Shown: positions 1 to 7,473, counted from the first letter of the stretch. The stretch is DNA of 35,995 nt from UBA9732 sp003456855 (GCA_946626785.1 CAMOUY010000011.1:1-35995), one strand, 5' to 3'. Notes: generated from the letters alone by a model not told the origin. Numbers and translations: made by a program.

Positions 1-27
1 GAATTCACTTTAGCACAGTCCTAAAAC
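1..27 (-). CRISPR. First CRISPR repeat (partial, cut by window edge)
   Basis: Read on the minus strand, these 27 bases start GTTTTAG and continue GACTGTGCTAAAGT, then end in GAATTC at the window edge. The same sequence, with a 3-base bulge difference and one mismatch, occurs on the minus strand at 5970-5999, where it is the tracrRNA anti-repeat. The GTTTTAG opening and the position just beyond csn2 are typical of a type II-A array. Such repeats are usually 36 bases, so about 9 bases are missing. No spacer or second repeat is visible, so the array itself is inferred to lie left of position 1. Confidence 0.85.
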
Positions 28-34
28 CTCAAAC
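28..34 (-). promoter_or_regulatory. Leader-anchoring motif at leader/repeat junction
   Basis: On the minus strand the seven bases directly before the repeat are GTTTGAG. Type II-A leaders characteristically end in ATTTGAG or CTACGAG, which Cas1-Cas2 uses to direct new spacers to the first repeat. This matches the ATTTGAG class at six of seven bases. Only two further bases separate it from the csn2 stop codon, so the rest of any leader must lie within the csn2 coding sequence. The motif is seen; its function is inferred from the family. Confidence 0.6.
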
Positions 35-36
35 AA

Positions 37-765
37 CTATATGAATAAGGTTTCTGACTGTTTTGGAAGGATTATTCTCTCCTCGTAATCTTCATCGACA
101 TGAAGCATGAAAGCGTATTTGTTGGAAGATGGAATCGATTCCGATTGTTCCAAACAGATTATCTGGACCTGTCTTTGCAGAGCCTCTTTGAAAAAGGCAT
201 CCATTTCCTCAGGTGTGAGTATTGAACGAAGTCCGACAAAAACATGGTATTCAGCAATTCTCAGCTCACTTACAATTTGTAGATATCGCATTAGCATATC
301 AAATTGGGAAAGCCCTTTAATGTCATCGTCAATTATAATTGAAAGTCCTTTTATGATTCTGGAGGCATCCCAGTCATCTTCATATGTCAACGGCAAATCG
401 AAATCGTCAAGCATTGATATTATCCTTTCCTGGATTCCTTTTAACAAATGAACAACCTCCAACATTCCTTCCACGTCGTTGTTGAACTCAGTCTTCAGGG
501 AGTTGATTAATGCTGTTGAAAAACGTCGCGATGAAAACTCGATTGAAAGAGGACTGAGTATGAATTCGCAATGTGACGATATATCAAGACGTTTTTCGTT
601 ATCATCAATTAATAGTACAGGTATCTCCGATTCGTCACCTTTATATGCAGAATAAAAGGACCTGACAATCTTTGAAAAGAAATGAACATCACTTATGACA
701 ATCACCGTCACCTGTGATTTCTCAAGCGGAATCAAGTTTTCAAAAGAAGCAATCGATAATTTCAT
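37..765 (-). CDS. csn2: CRISPR-associated protein Csn2 (type II-A)
   Basis: A 242-residue protein resembling Csn2, the tetrameric ring that binds double-stranded DNA ends and is needed for spacer acquisition in type II-A systems. Visible family features are the N-terminal stretch ending in IPLEKSQVTVIVISDV, a FSKIV motif near residue 30, and a C-terminal DEDYEERI segment matching the family's DEDYF end. Typical Csn2 is about 220 residues; here roughly ten extra residues follow that segment and run up to the repeat leader. The start codon overlaps the cas2 stop by four bases, indicating translational coupling. It is the last gene of the cas operon and defines subtype II-A. Sequence is more AT-rich than the genes right of 7474. 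Confidence 0.88.
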   Translation of the reverse strand: MKLSIASFENLIPLEKSQVTVIVISDVHFFSKIVRSFYSAYKGDESEIPVLLIDDNEKRLDISSHCEFILSPLSIEFSSRRFSTALINSLKTEFNNDVEGMLEVVHLLKGIQERIISMLDDFDLPLTYEDDWDASRIIKGLSIIIDDDIKGLSQFDMLMRYLQIVSELRIAEYHVFVGLRSILTPEEMDAFFKEALQRQVQIICLEQSESIPSSNKYAFMLHVDEDYEERIILPKQSETLFI

Positions 766-1085
766 AACACCAGTAGCCTGTCCATAGAATCAACTTCATC
801 ATGGGAACGACTTTCTCCAAGGATTGTTCTAATCCTGGAAAACTGCTTCTCTGTAACTGTCAGGACTTGAACCAGTCCATCTTTTGGAAGAAAAGAATTG
901 AGCCTGTTAATCTCAAGTTCCATTGTCTGTCTGTTGATAGCCAGTTTTGTGTAAACGGATTCTTGCATCATTAGATACCCATTATTAATCAATTGCTTTC
1001 TGAATTTTGCATATGCTCGTCTCTGGGCAGATGAAATGTTTGGCAGATCAAAGAAGAGTATTATTCGCACAAATCGTTTTACCAT
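762..1085 (-). CDS. cas2: CRISPR-associated endoribonuclease-fold protein Cas2
   Basis: A 107-residue Cas2, the dimer that bridges two Cas1 dimers in the spacer-integration complex. The ferredoxin-like fold is recognisable from RIILFFDLP near residue 7 (the conserved Asp after the first strand), then ESVYTKLA, and the VLTVTEKQF stretch near residue 77, as in other II-A Cas2 proteins. Length is normal. The start overlaps the cas1 stop by seven bases with no clear ribosome-binding site of its own, and the stop overlaps the csn2 start. It is therefore translated from the polycistronic cas message. Confidence 0.93.
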   Translation of the reverse strand: MVKRFVRIILFFDLPNISSAQRRAYAKFRKQLINNGYLMMQESVYTKLAINRQTMELEINRLNSFLPKDGLVQVLTVTEKQFSRIRTILGESRSHDEVDSMDRLLVL

Positions 1086-1954
1086 TTAAACTCGTATTCC
1101 AAAAGCTTTCCCTCGCAATGATCCATATGAATACATACATCACGAAAGAAATCTGCAACCGCGTTGACCAAGAAAGAATTCTTTCCATTTATGACAACCT
1201 CTGTATTGGCCAAATTCCATAACCTCTTCTTCATTTCAGCATCAAGGTATCCATTAAAATTTGTATAAACAATACAATCAACTATTGGTCTGAAAGGCTC
1301 CATTACATCACATGCGAGATTGTTTGAATTGAAAATGTTGTGGTGATGAATTCCAATTGCAAGTGAATATCCACTTTTGACCACTTCCCTAGAAACAATT
1401 CCAAGAAGTATAGCATAACCATAGTCTAGACATGCATTATATGCATTATCGGAATCCTTTCTTGAAAACACTGAATCGAATAATGCATTGAAGTAAACCT
1501 TGGCTGCAAATCCTTCCCTGTTTGTGCAATCGCCATTTACGATTTCATCGATATAGAAACGCAACATCTTACACTCGTCTTTCTTTCCATAATGGAGAAG
1601 AACGTCACTTTGTCTTTCAATCTTCTGTCTGACAATCTTTTCCCAAACCAAAGCTTTGAGTTCCTCACCCCATTCTGCTTGCTCAAGAATATGAGAGGAA
1701 CTCATGTAATGAGAAGAAAAAGGTACGTATTGACCCTGTGGAAGGTGTTTCTCGTCACAGAAAAGGATACAAACTTTATTCTTGGCCAATTCAGACAGCA
1801 ACACGCCAGTCACCGAAACAGCTGGAGTCTCAAAAATGACGGTATTGATCTCAGAAACGTGAACCAATGTCATTTTCTCATCTTTGATGACCATATACCC
1901 ATTCCTGAAACTGCATTTGCAATGAGTGGTGACAACAACCGTTCTAAATCCCAA
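1079..1954 (-). CDS. cas1: CRISPR integrase Cas1 (TTG start inside cas9)
   Basis: Cas1 is the metal-dependent integrase that inserts spacers at the leader-proximal repeat. The open frame reaches back to an ATG at 1996, but II-A Cas1 proteins usually begin MSWRTVV or MGWRTVV. Here GFRTVVV follows a TTG at 1954, which has AAGGAG eight bases upstream. That start gives 291 residues and overlaps the end of cas9 by 11 bases. Likely active-site residues are the Glu in NREGFAAKVYF, the His cluster in AIGIHHHN, and the acidic residue in CDVMEPFRP. All appear intact, so adaptation is predicted functional. The upstream frame belongs to the cas9 C-terminus and is not counted. Confidence 0.92.
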   Translation of the reverse strand: MGFRTVVVTTHCKCSFRNGYMVIKDEKMTLVHVSEINTVIFETPAVSVTGVLLSELAKNKVCILFCDEKHLPQGQYVPFSSHYMSSSHILEQAEWGEELKALVWEKIVRQKIERQSDVLLHYGKKDECKMLRFYIDEIVNGDCTNREGFAAKVYFNALFDSVFSRKDSDNAYNACLDYGYAILLGIVSREVVKSGYSLAIGIHHHNIFNSNNLACDVMEPFRPIVDCIVYTNFNGYLDAEMKKRLWNLANTEVVINGKNSFLVNAVADFFRDVCIHMDHCEGKLLEYEFKW

Positions 1955-4900
1955 GCTTGTATCTCCTTGTATACATTCCAGTGATAGATGAATCAACGAA
2001 TGTGATCTTCTCTGGTCTCAATGCCTTGCTCAATCTTGAGCCTGGAATATTGAACTCAACGTTTTCACCATTTGCATCAACCCTCTTCCAGTTCGGCTTG
2101 TCAACGCGTTTGCTGTTCGCGTGTGCAGCGATGAGCATGTTCATGATATGTTTCACTTTCTCCTCATTTGGAAGTTTCATGAAATCTGCCTTGTAGCGTG
2201 CACAGGCATCCCCTATCCCCCTGAAGCATGGATAGTATTTCTGCAGTCGCTCACACAGCTCCCCATAGAGTTCAGAGATACGCAAATAGTCATCTTCGTT
2301 GATTCTTCCAGTGGCGTTCAGCAACTTGTCCAAAGTATGCATCGATCTGTCCGACAACCATAGTTGCTTACCGTTGATCACCTCCGATTCGCCTACGATG
2401 TAGAACTCATCAACTCTGCCATTGTCGGAATACAGGATGTGCTGGTACTTCTTGATCCTGTCCTTGACAATCTCCGGGTCCTTGATACCTATCCCTGTCA
2501 GGTAGTCCATTATCGCGGTATTGCACTGCTTCTGAAGTGCAACGATCCTTATGGGGATGCCAACCATGGAATAGGCCTTCGCACCCCTCTTTGCCTTGTC
2601 GCGAACGATGCAGTAGTAAGCGTCATTCTCATTCTTGAATCCACCATAGAGAGCAGGGTCCATCCCTGATTTTCGAGGAATCATCTTCTCTGGGTTTTCT
2701 GTTTTTCTATAGATCGTCTGATCATAGAATACTCCCGTCTGCTCCTCAACAAGGCAGTTGATGTAGAAATCATGTCTCTTGGAGAGATTAAGTATGTCAA
2801 GCTGATGCTTTGGTCCGTCCCAAGATGATGTCGTCTGACAGAAAAGCTCTGCGATGATTCCGTATCTGGCCTCTCTTTCTGTACCAACCTCAGAGAGCAT
2901 TCTTCTGTATATTGAATTGGTCTCCGACTTGGGTATGGATAGACTCTTCTGGGCGAACATGCCCGCCATAAGCGCCGTGTAGGCATCCACGGCATGATGG
3001 AAATCATTCAGATTCCTGATCTTCAAAACCCCGATTCTGTTCTTCAGGTTGTATGAGAGCTTCGCCGACACACCATAGACATTGATCCTCCCAGAGTAAA
3101 CAGCCTTCAACGAGTTGAAGACGTTCGTGCATATCTGGCGTGTCTCGACAAGCTGTCTGTTGATGAACTTCTCCATAGAGTCCTCATCGACCGTTCTCCT
3201 GCAGAGATTGGAGAACTTCCTTTGGCTTATGAGACCGTTCTTGAGTAGCATCTCCCACATTCTCCTCTGGGAGTCTATGATCGAATCCTCAAGGACCATG
3301 GAATCGAGCTTACGCTGGTTCGCCTTGGCCTTCACCAACGCCAGATTGTCGAAACTGTCATCCTTGATATAGCAGCGAGGAAGGATATGGTCGATCTGGT
3401 AGTTGCTAAGCTCTGAGAGATCAAGGGGCTCACCGCTGTAAAGGCATCTGCCGTTCTGCATGAAGTAGAGCGCCACGGCTTTTCTGTCCAGATCTTTAGG
3501 ATGGTCGCTGAAGGTCTTGAGCTCTGAGTAGACCTTCTTGAAGGAATCTGAATCGACAATTTTGGAATAAGTCCTCTCCAGGTTCTTATATCTGCTGACG
3601 GTCCTTCTCTTCTTCTCATCTCCTGAGGCGACTTCAATGAATATGTTCGATGGTGAACGGCCAAGGATCTTCTCTATCTCCTCAACCACCCTGACTGCCA
3701 CCCATGTGCATTTCTTTATCGCAGGGGATCCAGGATAGTTCATGACGATATCCTTCATTGAACTGCCCTCCTGCTTGGTTGACTTTGCATTTTCGGCCGC
3801 TATGAGGAACTCGAACCCATAGCCACTGTCATACAGAATCTGCATGAAATTCTGGTCAGTCGTCCTCAGCAGATCCATTATTGTGACGGGAAATCCATTG
3901 CAGTCCTTCGTGAACAGACCCTCAAGGAGTTTCCTGCTAAGCCTCCCCCATCCATTGTAGGAGAGCTTGATGATATCCTTGACCGTTCTATCAGATGCTT
4001 TCTTTCCAAGCAACTCCCTTATCTTGGCCTCCAATATCTCCCTGTCATTGAATATCGTCACGTATTCGATGACCTTCTCAGCTTCTCGGAACTTCTCATC
4101 AGAGTCAATCGGTCCCAGGATTCTGGAGAGGTCGATGTACGACCCCATGTTGGAGATGAATCTGGCATTGTCGGAAAGACCCGAGATGAAAGGCGCGGCC
4201 TTTGAGCCTGGCATGTATTTGTTCCTGTACCAGTTCCTGAACAATGATACGCTGACCGTCTTATGCGTCTTGAACAGCTCCTCTATCGCTGCGACCTTGC
4301 ACTCCGGCGACAGATGCCTGTTGTCCACATATACATTTGACAATTCTGCGAGAACCGAATACTCGGAGTACAGCAGGGACTTCTTCGGAAGGACGTTCTC
4401 GTTTGTCAGATAAGAGCACTTGCTAGTCAGTCTCTCGATGAACCTCTCGGCTGTCTTGCTGTAGTCAACGACCTCTTTGAAGTTCCAGGGGTATATCCTG
4501 TCATCTGTCCTTGCAACCCAATGTCTGTCATCTCCAGTGTTTAGAGGTCCGACGAAATATGGGATCCTGAATGAGGCTATAGAGAGAATCTTGTCCTTGA
4601 TCTCGGAAAGGTATGGATGGAACTTTTCCTGCCTGTCCAGAATCTCTGCAAGCTCCTCGCAGTGGAGCTGGTTCGGTATCGCACCGTTGTTGTTGTTCCT
4701 CGGCTTTAAAAGGAACTGCTCCTCCTCTATCCTTGAGAGACAGTATTTTACATCATCGTCCTGTGGCATCTTCAGCAGCTCTTTTCGGATTGCATCACAC
4801 AGATCCTTGTTGGAGCACTTTCTAGTTGTATCAATGTACATCGCATAGCTTTTGGAGTTCTTTGACCTGTTGTTCATGATTCTGTCATAGGTCTCATCCG

Positions 4901-5909
4901 ATGAATGTCTTTTCAGGACTTTCTTCAGAACCACGAGATCCTTGTGATGTGCATCATACAAAGCTATGTATGCATCCGAGATTGTGGAGACCTTGCCAGA
5001 AAGGATCGTGGAGAGCACCTGGCCGGAGTAGACCTTCTGTATGGACTCGAACTGGAACACCTGCTCATCGTCAAGAAGATCCTCTGCCTCGATGTATTTC
5101 TCGTCTGCGAACGAGACCTTCTTCTCCTCGGTCCCGAACAGCACAGAGATGTCGGCAGAATACCCCATGACAAGCGATGCAATGGCCTTTGCCCAGTTCC
5201 TGGGCTTCTCCACAGACTCTGGAGAATACTCCATCATCATCTCCGCAATGTCATCTCTACGCTCCGCCTTCCTTTTGTGCATGTTGGTGATCGCCGACTC
5301 AATCGAGGAGACAAGGTCATCCTCATCCTCTTCTGAGATCTGCAGATCCATCGCCTCAATCATCGCACCGATGGAATCCCTGAGGTTGAGGTTCCTAATG
5401 CTGATGTCCTGACCTTCATACAGGAAATTGCCTCTGTACTTGATAATGTGATGGATAGCAAGATACACCAGTCTCGGGTCCATAGGGGCGTCAATCACCG
5501 TCAGGCTTTTTCTCAGATGGTATATGGTATGGAACGCCTCATGAAACTCATGGGTCTTGTAATACGAGTTGTCAAAGAGAAGGCCTGGATCAACCTCGCA
5601 TGTTTCATCTCCTCTGGCCACATAGGAGTATTTGAGCCTCTGGAAGAACTGAGGATCCTCCTTCTCGAACATTGGAGCCATAAGATCCTGTAGCCATTTG
5701 ATGCGCTGTCTTCGTCTTGCAAGCCTTCTCCTGCTGGATCTGAATCCCCTCCTCTCAGCGGCGGTCTTTCCAGCATCCTGAATGAGAACTGTTCCACTCA
5801 TAGGTCGTTTTTTATGCGTAAGGATTGTCCCTTCTGAGTCTGCAACTGCCCATCCAAGACTGTTGGTTCCGATGTCCAGACCGATGTTATATTTCAAGTC
5901 TCCGCTCAT
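1944..5909 (-). CDS. cas9: Cas9 RNA-guided endonuclease (type II-A)
   Basis: A 1321-residue Cas9, which cuts DNA complementary to crRNA with tracrRNA as cofactor. An ATG at 5930 is possible, but AAGGGGAG sits seven bases before the ATG at 5909, giving MSGDLKYNIGLDIG; I use that start. All nuclease residues are present: RuvC-I Asp12 in GLDIGTNS, RuvC-II Glu759 in FIEVASG, HNH His841 in QIDHILP, and RuvC-III His972 and Asp975 in FHHAVDAY. An arginine-rich bridge helix (RRGFRSSRRRLARRRQR) follows RuvC-I. The C-terminus has the SITGMY motif of SpCas9-like PAM-interacting domains. Where SpCas9 has Arg1333-Lys-Arg1335, this protein appears to have Arg-Leu-Ser, so an altered PAM is likely. The gene leads the cas operon; cas1 begins inside its last codons. 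Confidence 0.96.
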   Translation of the reverse strand: MSGDLKYNIGLDIGTNSLGWAVADSEGTILTHKKRPMSGTVLIQDAGKTAAERRGFRSSRRRLARRRQRIKWLQDLMAPMFEKEDPQFFQRLKYSYVARGDETCEVDPGLLFDNSYYKTHEFHEAFHTIYHLRKSLTVIDAPMDPRLVYLAIHHIIKYRGNFLYEGQDISIRNLNLRDSIGAMIEAMDLQISEEDEDDLVSSIESAITNMHKRKAERRDDIAEMMMEYSPESVEKPRNWAKAIASLVMGYSADISVLFGTEEKKVSFADEKYIEAEDLLDDEQVFQFESIQKVYSGQVLSTILSGKVSTISDAYIALYDAHHKDLVVLKKVLKRHSSDETYDRIMNNRSKNSKSYAMYIDTTRKCSNKDLCDAIRKELLKMPQDDDVKYCLSRIEEEQFLLKPRNNNNGAIPNQLHCEELAEILDRQEKFHPYLSEIKDKILSIASFRIPYFVGPLNTGDDRHWVARTDDRIYPWNFKEVVDYSKTAERFIERLTSKCSYLTNENVLPKKSLLYSEYSVLAELSNVYVDNRHLSPECKVAAIEELFKTHKTVSVSLFRNWYRNKYMPGSKAAPFISGLSDNARFISNMGSYIDLSRILGPIDSDEKFREAEKVIEYVTIFNDREILEAKIRELLGKKASDRTVKDIIKLSYNGWGRLSRKLLEGLFTKDCNGFPVTIMDLLRTTDQNFMQILYDSGYGFEFLIAAENAKSTKQEGSSMKDIVMNYPGSPAIKKCTWVAVRVVEEIEKILGRSPSNIFIEVASGDEKKRRTVSRYKNLERTYSKIVDSDSFKKVYSELKTFSDHPKDLDRKAVALYFMQNGRCLYSGEPLDLSELSNYQIDHILPRCYIKDDSFDNLALVKAKANQRKLDSMVLEDSIIDSQRRMWEMLLKNGLISQRKFSNLCRRTVDEDSMEKFINRQLVETRQICTNVFNSLKAVYSGRINVYGVSAKLSYNLKNRIGVLKIRNLNDFHHAVDAYTALMAGMFAQKSLSIPKSETNSIYRRMLSEVGTEREARYGIIAELFCQTTSSWDGPKHQLDILNLSKRHDFYINCLVEEQTGVFYDQTIYRKTENPEKMIPRKSGMDPALYGGFKNENDAYYCIVRDKAKRGAKAYSMVGIPIRIVALQKQCNTAIMDYLTGIGIKDPEIVKDRIKKYQHILYSDNGRVDEFYIVGESEVINGKQLWLSDRSMHTLDKLLNATGRINEDDYLRISELYGELCERLQKYYPCFRGIGDACARYKADFMKLPNEEKVKHIMNMLIAAHANSKRVDKPNWKRVDANGENVEFNIPGSRLSKALRPEKITFVDSSITGMYTRRYKLGI

Positions 5910-5929
5910 TTGAATACTCCCCTTTTCCA

Positions 5930-5958
5930 TTGCATTCCAGAAACGCCTGTGCTATCCT
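5930..5958 (+). promoter_or_regulatory. Candidate tracrRNA promoter (extended -10)
   Basis: TTGCAT at 5930-5935, a 17-base spacer, and TATCCT at 5953-5958 preceded by TGC form an extended -10 (TGnTATnnT). Initiation would fall near 5965, about five bases before the anti-repeat. Its -10 sits next to the -10 of the candidate cas9 promoter on the other strand, so the two polymerases could not bind at once. Confidence 0.45.
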
Positions 5959-5962
5959 TCAT

Positions 5963-5991
5963 GTTAGATGAATTGACTTTAGCACAGTCAA
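5963..5991 (-). promoter_or_regulatory. Candidate cas operon promoter overlapping tracrRNA anti-repeat
   Basis: On the minus strand TTGACT (5991-5986) is followed by 17 bases and then TCTAAC (5968-5963), a fair sigma-70 match. Transcription would start near 5956, giving a leader of about 47 bases before the cas9 ATG at 5909. The -35 lies inside the tracrRNA anti-repeat on the other strand. Predicted by eye only. Confidence 0.4.
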
Positions 5992-6072
5992 GTTAAAACA
6001 AATCGAAAGATTAAATGCCTTTTCAAGGCCCTGTATTGACAGGAAAAGCAAAGCTTCGGCTTTGCTTTTTTT
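5965..6072 (+). ncRNA. tracrRNA
   Basis: Trans-activating CRISPR RNA, which pairs with the crRNA repeat and scaffolds Cas9. The anti-repeat is 5970-5999. Its GAATT, ACTTTAGCACAGTC and TAAAAC segments pair with the repeat at 1-27, leaving an AAGT/G bulge and one G-G mismatch, the same bulged layout as in the S. pyogenes duplex. Three small hairpins follow: AATC-GAAA-GATT (6001-6012), GCCTT-TTC-AAGGC (6017-6029) and CCTGT-ATTG-ACAGG (6030-6043). The RNA ends in an 11-bp terminator stem with a TTCG loop and a T7 tail. Strand and position, upstream of and opposite to cas9, match other II-A loci. The 5' end is inferred from the candidate promoter. Confidence 0.9.
6044..6072 (+). terminator. Intrinsic terminator of tracrRNA
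   Basis: AAAAGCAAAGC (6044-6054) and GCTTTGCTTTT (6059-6069) form a perfect 11-bp stem closed by a TTCG tetraloop. The run of T at 6066-6072 overlaps the stem base. It separates the tracrRNA from the secreted-protein gene beyond. Confidence 0.9.
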
Positions 6073-6139
6073 CTTTGATCCTTAAGGAGTATTATACACT
6101 ACTTCAATGAAACAAATAATAAAGAGTTGAAATAAGTCA

Positions 6140-6148
6140 TGTTACAAT
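6140..6148 (+). promoter_or_regulatory. Candidate extended -10 for the secreted-protein gene
   Basis: TGTTACAAT gives an extended -10 (TGnTACAAT) with no clear -35. Transcription would begin near 6155, about 20 bases before the start codon at 6177, which has GAGG five bases upstream. It places this gene in its own transcription unit. Confidence 0.35.
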
Positions 6149-6176
6149 AGACATACAAACGTAATATGAGGCGGAT

Positions 6177-6743
6177 ATGAAGAAAGGAATCATAATTCTT
6201 ATTTTTATTCTTGTTTGTTTTTCGGCTTTCTCTCTAAGCATCGATGATTTCAAGAAATCAACACATGCGGGAACTCGAAAGGATCCAATTCCAACACTGG
6301 ATGGATATAGTACGGTTACTATCCATGACATGTGGACAGACAAAGCTATTGCAGAAGTGGACGTTGCAATATCAGGAGTCATTAGAGGGACTCAAGCAAA
6401 TCTGATTGTAAAGAATTTCAATATGTTCAACTCTGATCCTGAGACAAATAAAGAATATGCTCTTGTTTATGTTTATGTTAGAAACAACAAGGATCTGACT
6501 GGAAATGATGACCCTGTTAAAATTGATTACAGCAATTTCTATGTTGTAGATAAAGATTTCAACAGAACCAGAATCACAAGTATTGTGTCTATGGATGAAC
6601 AATTGGATGCCGAAATCTATGAGGATGGAAAAGCCGAGGGATTTATTGTCTGCCAGGTGAAACCAAACGAAATTTTCTACCTTCAAATTGAAGGGGTCTG
6701 GTTCAAATTAAATTCAGTATCAGATCCATTTGACCAGCTATAG
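6177..6743 (+). CDS. Secreted DUF4352-like protein of unknown role
   Basis: A 188-residue protein with a classical signal peptide: MKK, then a hydrophobic run from about residue 4 to 20, with probable cleavage after FSAFS. There is no lipobox cysteine, so it is probably exported or periplasmic rather than a lipoprotein. The mature part has the layout of DUF4352-type immunoglobulin-like domains: a GTRKDPIP opening, a central strand pair with YALVYVYVRNN, the segment NFYVVDKDFNRTR, and a late EGFIVCQVKPNE strand. These domains occur in exported proteins and in accessory regions; no reaction is known. One 60-base line inside the gene is about 28% G+C, lower than the genes right of 7474. I infer it was acquired with the CRISPR segment, but nothing links it to defence. 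Confidence 0.7.
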   Translation: MKKGIIILIFILVCFSAFSLSIDDFKKSTHAGTRKDPIPTLDGYSTVTIHDMWTDKAIAEVDVAISGVIRGTQANLIVKNFNMFNSDPETNKEYALVYVYVRNNKDLTGNDDPVKIDYSNFYVVDKDFNRTRITSIVSMDEQLDAEIYEDGKAEGFIVCQVKPNEIFYLQIEGVWFKLNSVSDPFDQL

Positions 6744-6777
6744 ATCATACTCACTTTTGATTGTCCTGGTTTATATT

Positions 6778-7200
6778 CTAGACATACATTATTTCTTTTT
6801 CAGTGGAAAAAAGAAATAAGCAGCATCTATATTTTATCATGTATAATAATCTCACTATCTTAATTTGGGGAACTAGGTAATTCTTGAAATATGGGAGTAT
6901 GTGATAGTTGAAGATATAGTTATCTGTCTTGATTGTAGAGGGACTATTATTAACCCAAGTGTTCCTTTTGTATTCCTCAAAGAGAAACTGAAAATTGACA
7001 CCTTCTCTCTTTGTATTACCCCCTTTAGAAGCAAGGAAACTATTCATATTTCTTCTACATTCCCTCTCACTTTTGAAGTTCCTTGCCTTCTTTTGTCTAA
7101 CAGCACCATCCTCATCAATATACCTTACTTGATATTCCCAGAAGGTCTCAATCTTGGGTTCCTTCCTTGTGCCTGTGTTCTTTTTGTATTCCCTTACCAT
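6778..7200 (-). pseudogene. Truncated tyrosine integrase (N-terminal part only)
   Basis: A 140-residue frame that resembles the N-terminus of phage and conjugative-element tyrosine recombinases. Residues 22-58 look like the AP2-like arm-binding domain (FWEYQVRYIDEDG and following). Residues 68-108 look like the SAM-like core-binding domain (NFQFLFEEYKRNTW to NYHILPYFKNY). After about residue 113 the sequence stops resembling the family, and the whole catalytic domain with its Arg, His and Tyr residues is absent. Full-length relatives are around 380 residues. No continuation is seen downstream, so I read it as a deletion remnant. It is AT-rich. It marks a probable former mobile-element boundary between the CRISPR locus and the chromosome genes from 7474 on. 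Confidence 0.75.
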
Positions 7201-7310
7201 AATTCATTTACTCCGCTATAATTACATCTTATTCTACACCATTAATATAAAACCTGCCTGCCGGCTGATATGGAAAAAAGGGGTAAAAAGTGAGAAATAT
7301 GGACTAAAAA

Positions 7311-7351
7311 AGGGTGATAACATAATAAAAAATGTTACCACCCTGTTACCA
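7311..7351. repeat. Hairpin and repeated TGTTACCA motifs
   Basis: AGGGTGATAACAT (7311-7323) and ATGTTACCACCCT (7332-7344) form a 13-bp inverted repeat with one mismatch and an 8-base loop. TGTTACCA occurs at 7333-7340 and again at 7344-7351, 11 bases apart, about one helical turn. Lying next to the integrase remnant, these could be arm-type or excisionase sites of the lost element. An alternative is a simple transcription terminator. The rest of 7201-7473 is AT-rich with no gene seen. Confidence 0.5.
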
Positions 7352-7473
7352 GTCAAAATAAATTATTATATATAAATGATTTGCAACAAAAAAACTACAC
7401 AGGTGAGCTACAGCCCCAAGTGACTTAGATGATACGAAAATGCACCATCATTGTCAATAAATCTCAGATATTC

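Noticed and set aside
1..6. GAATTC at position 1 as a cloning junction
   Set aside because: The same bases continue the CRISPR repeat and match the anti-repeat, so the site is natural.
5909..5930. ATG at 5930 as the cas9 start
   Set aside because: The Shine-Dalgarno sequence lies downstream of it and serves the ATG at 5909, and the family begins near that point.
5970..5999. A second CRISPR repeat upstream of cas9
   Set aside because: It is a single copy with a bulge and mismatch relative to the repeat, followed by hairpins and a terminator, so it is the tracrRNA anti-repeat.
7201..7473. tRNA gene as the integration target beside the integrase
   Set aside because: No cloverleaf-compatible sequence with a T-loop GGTTCGA-like motif could be found there.
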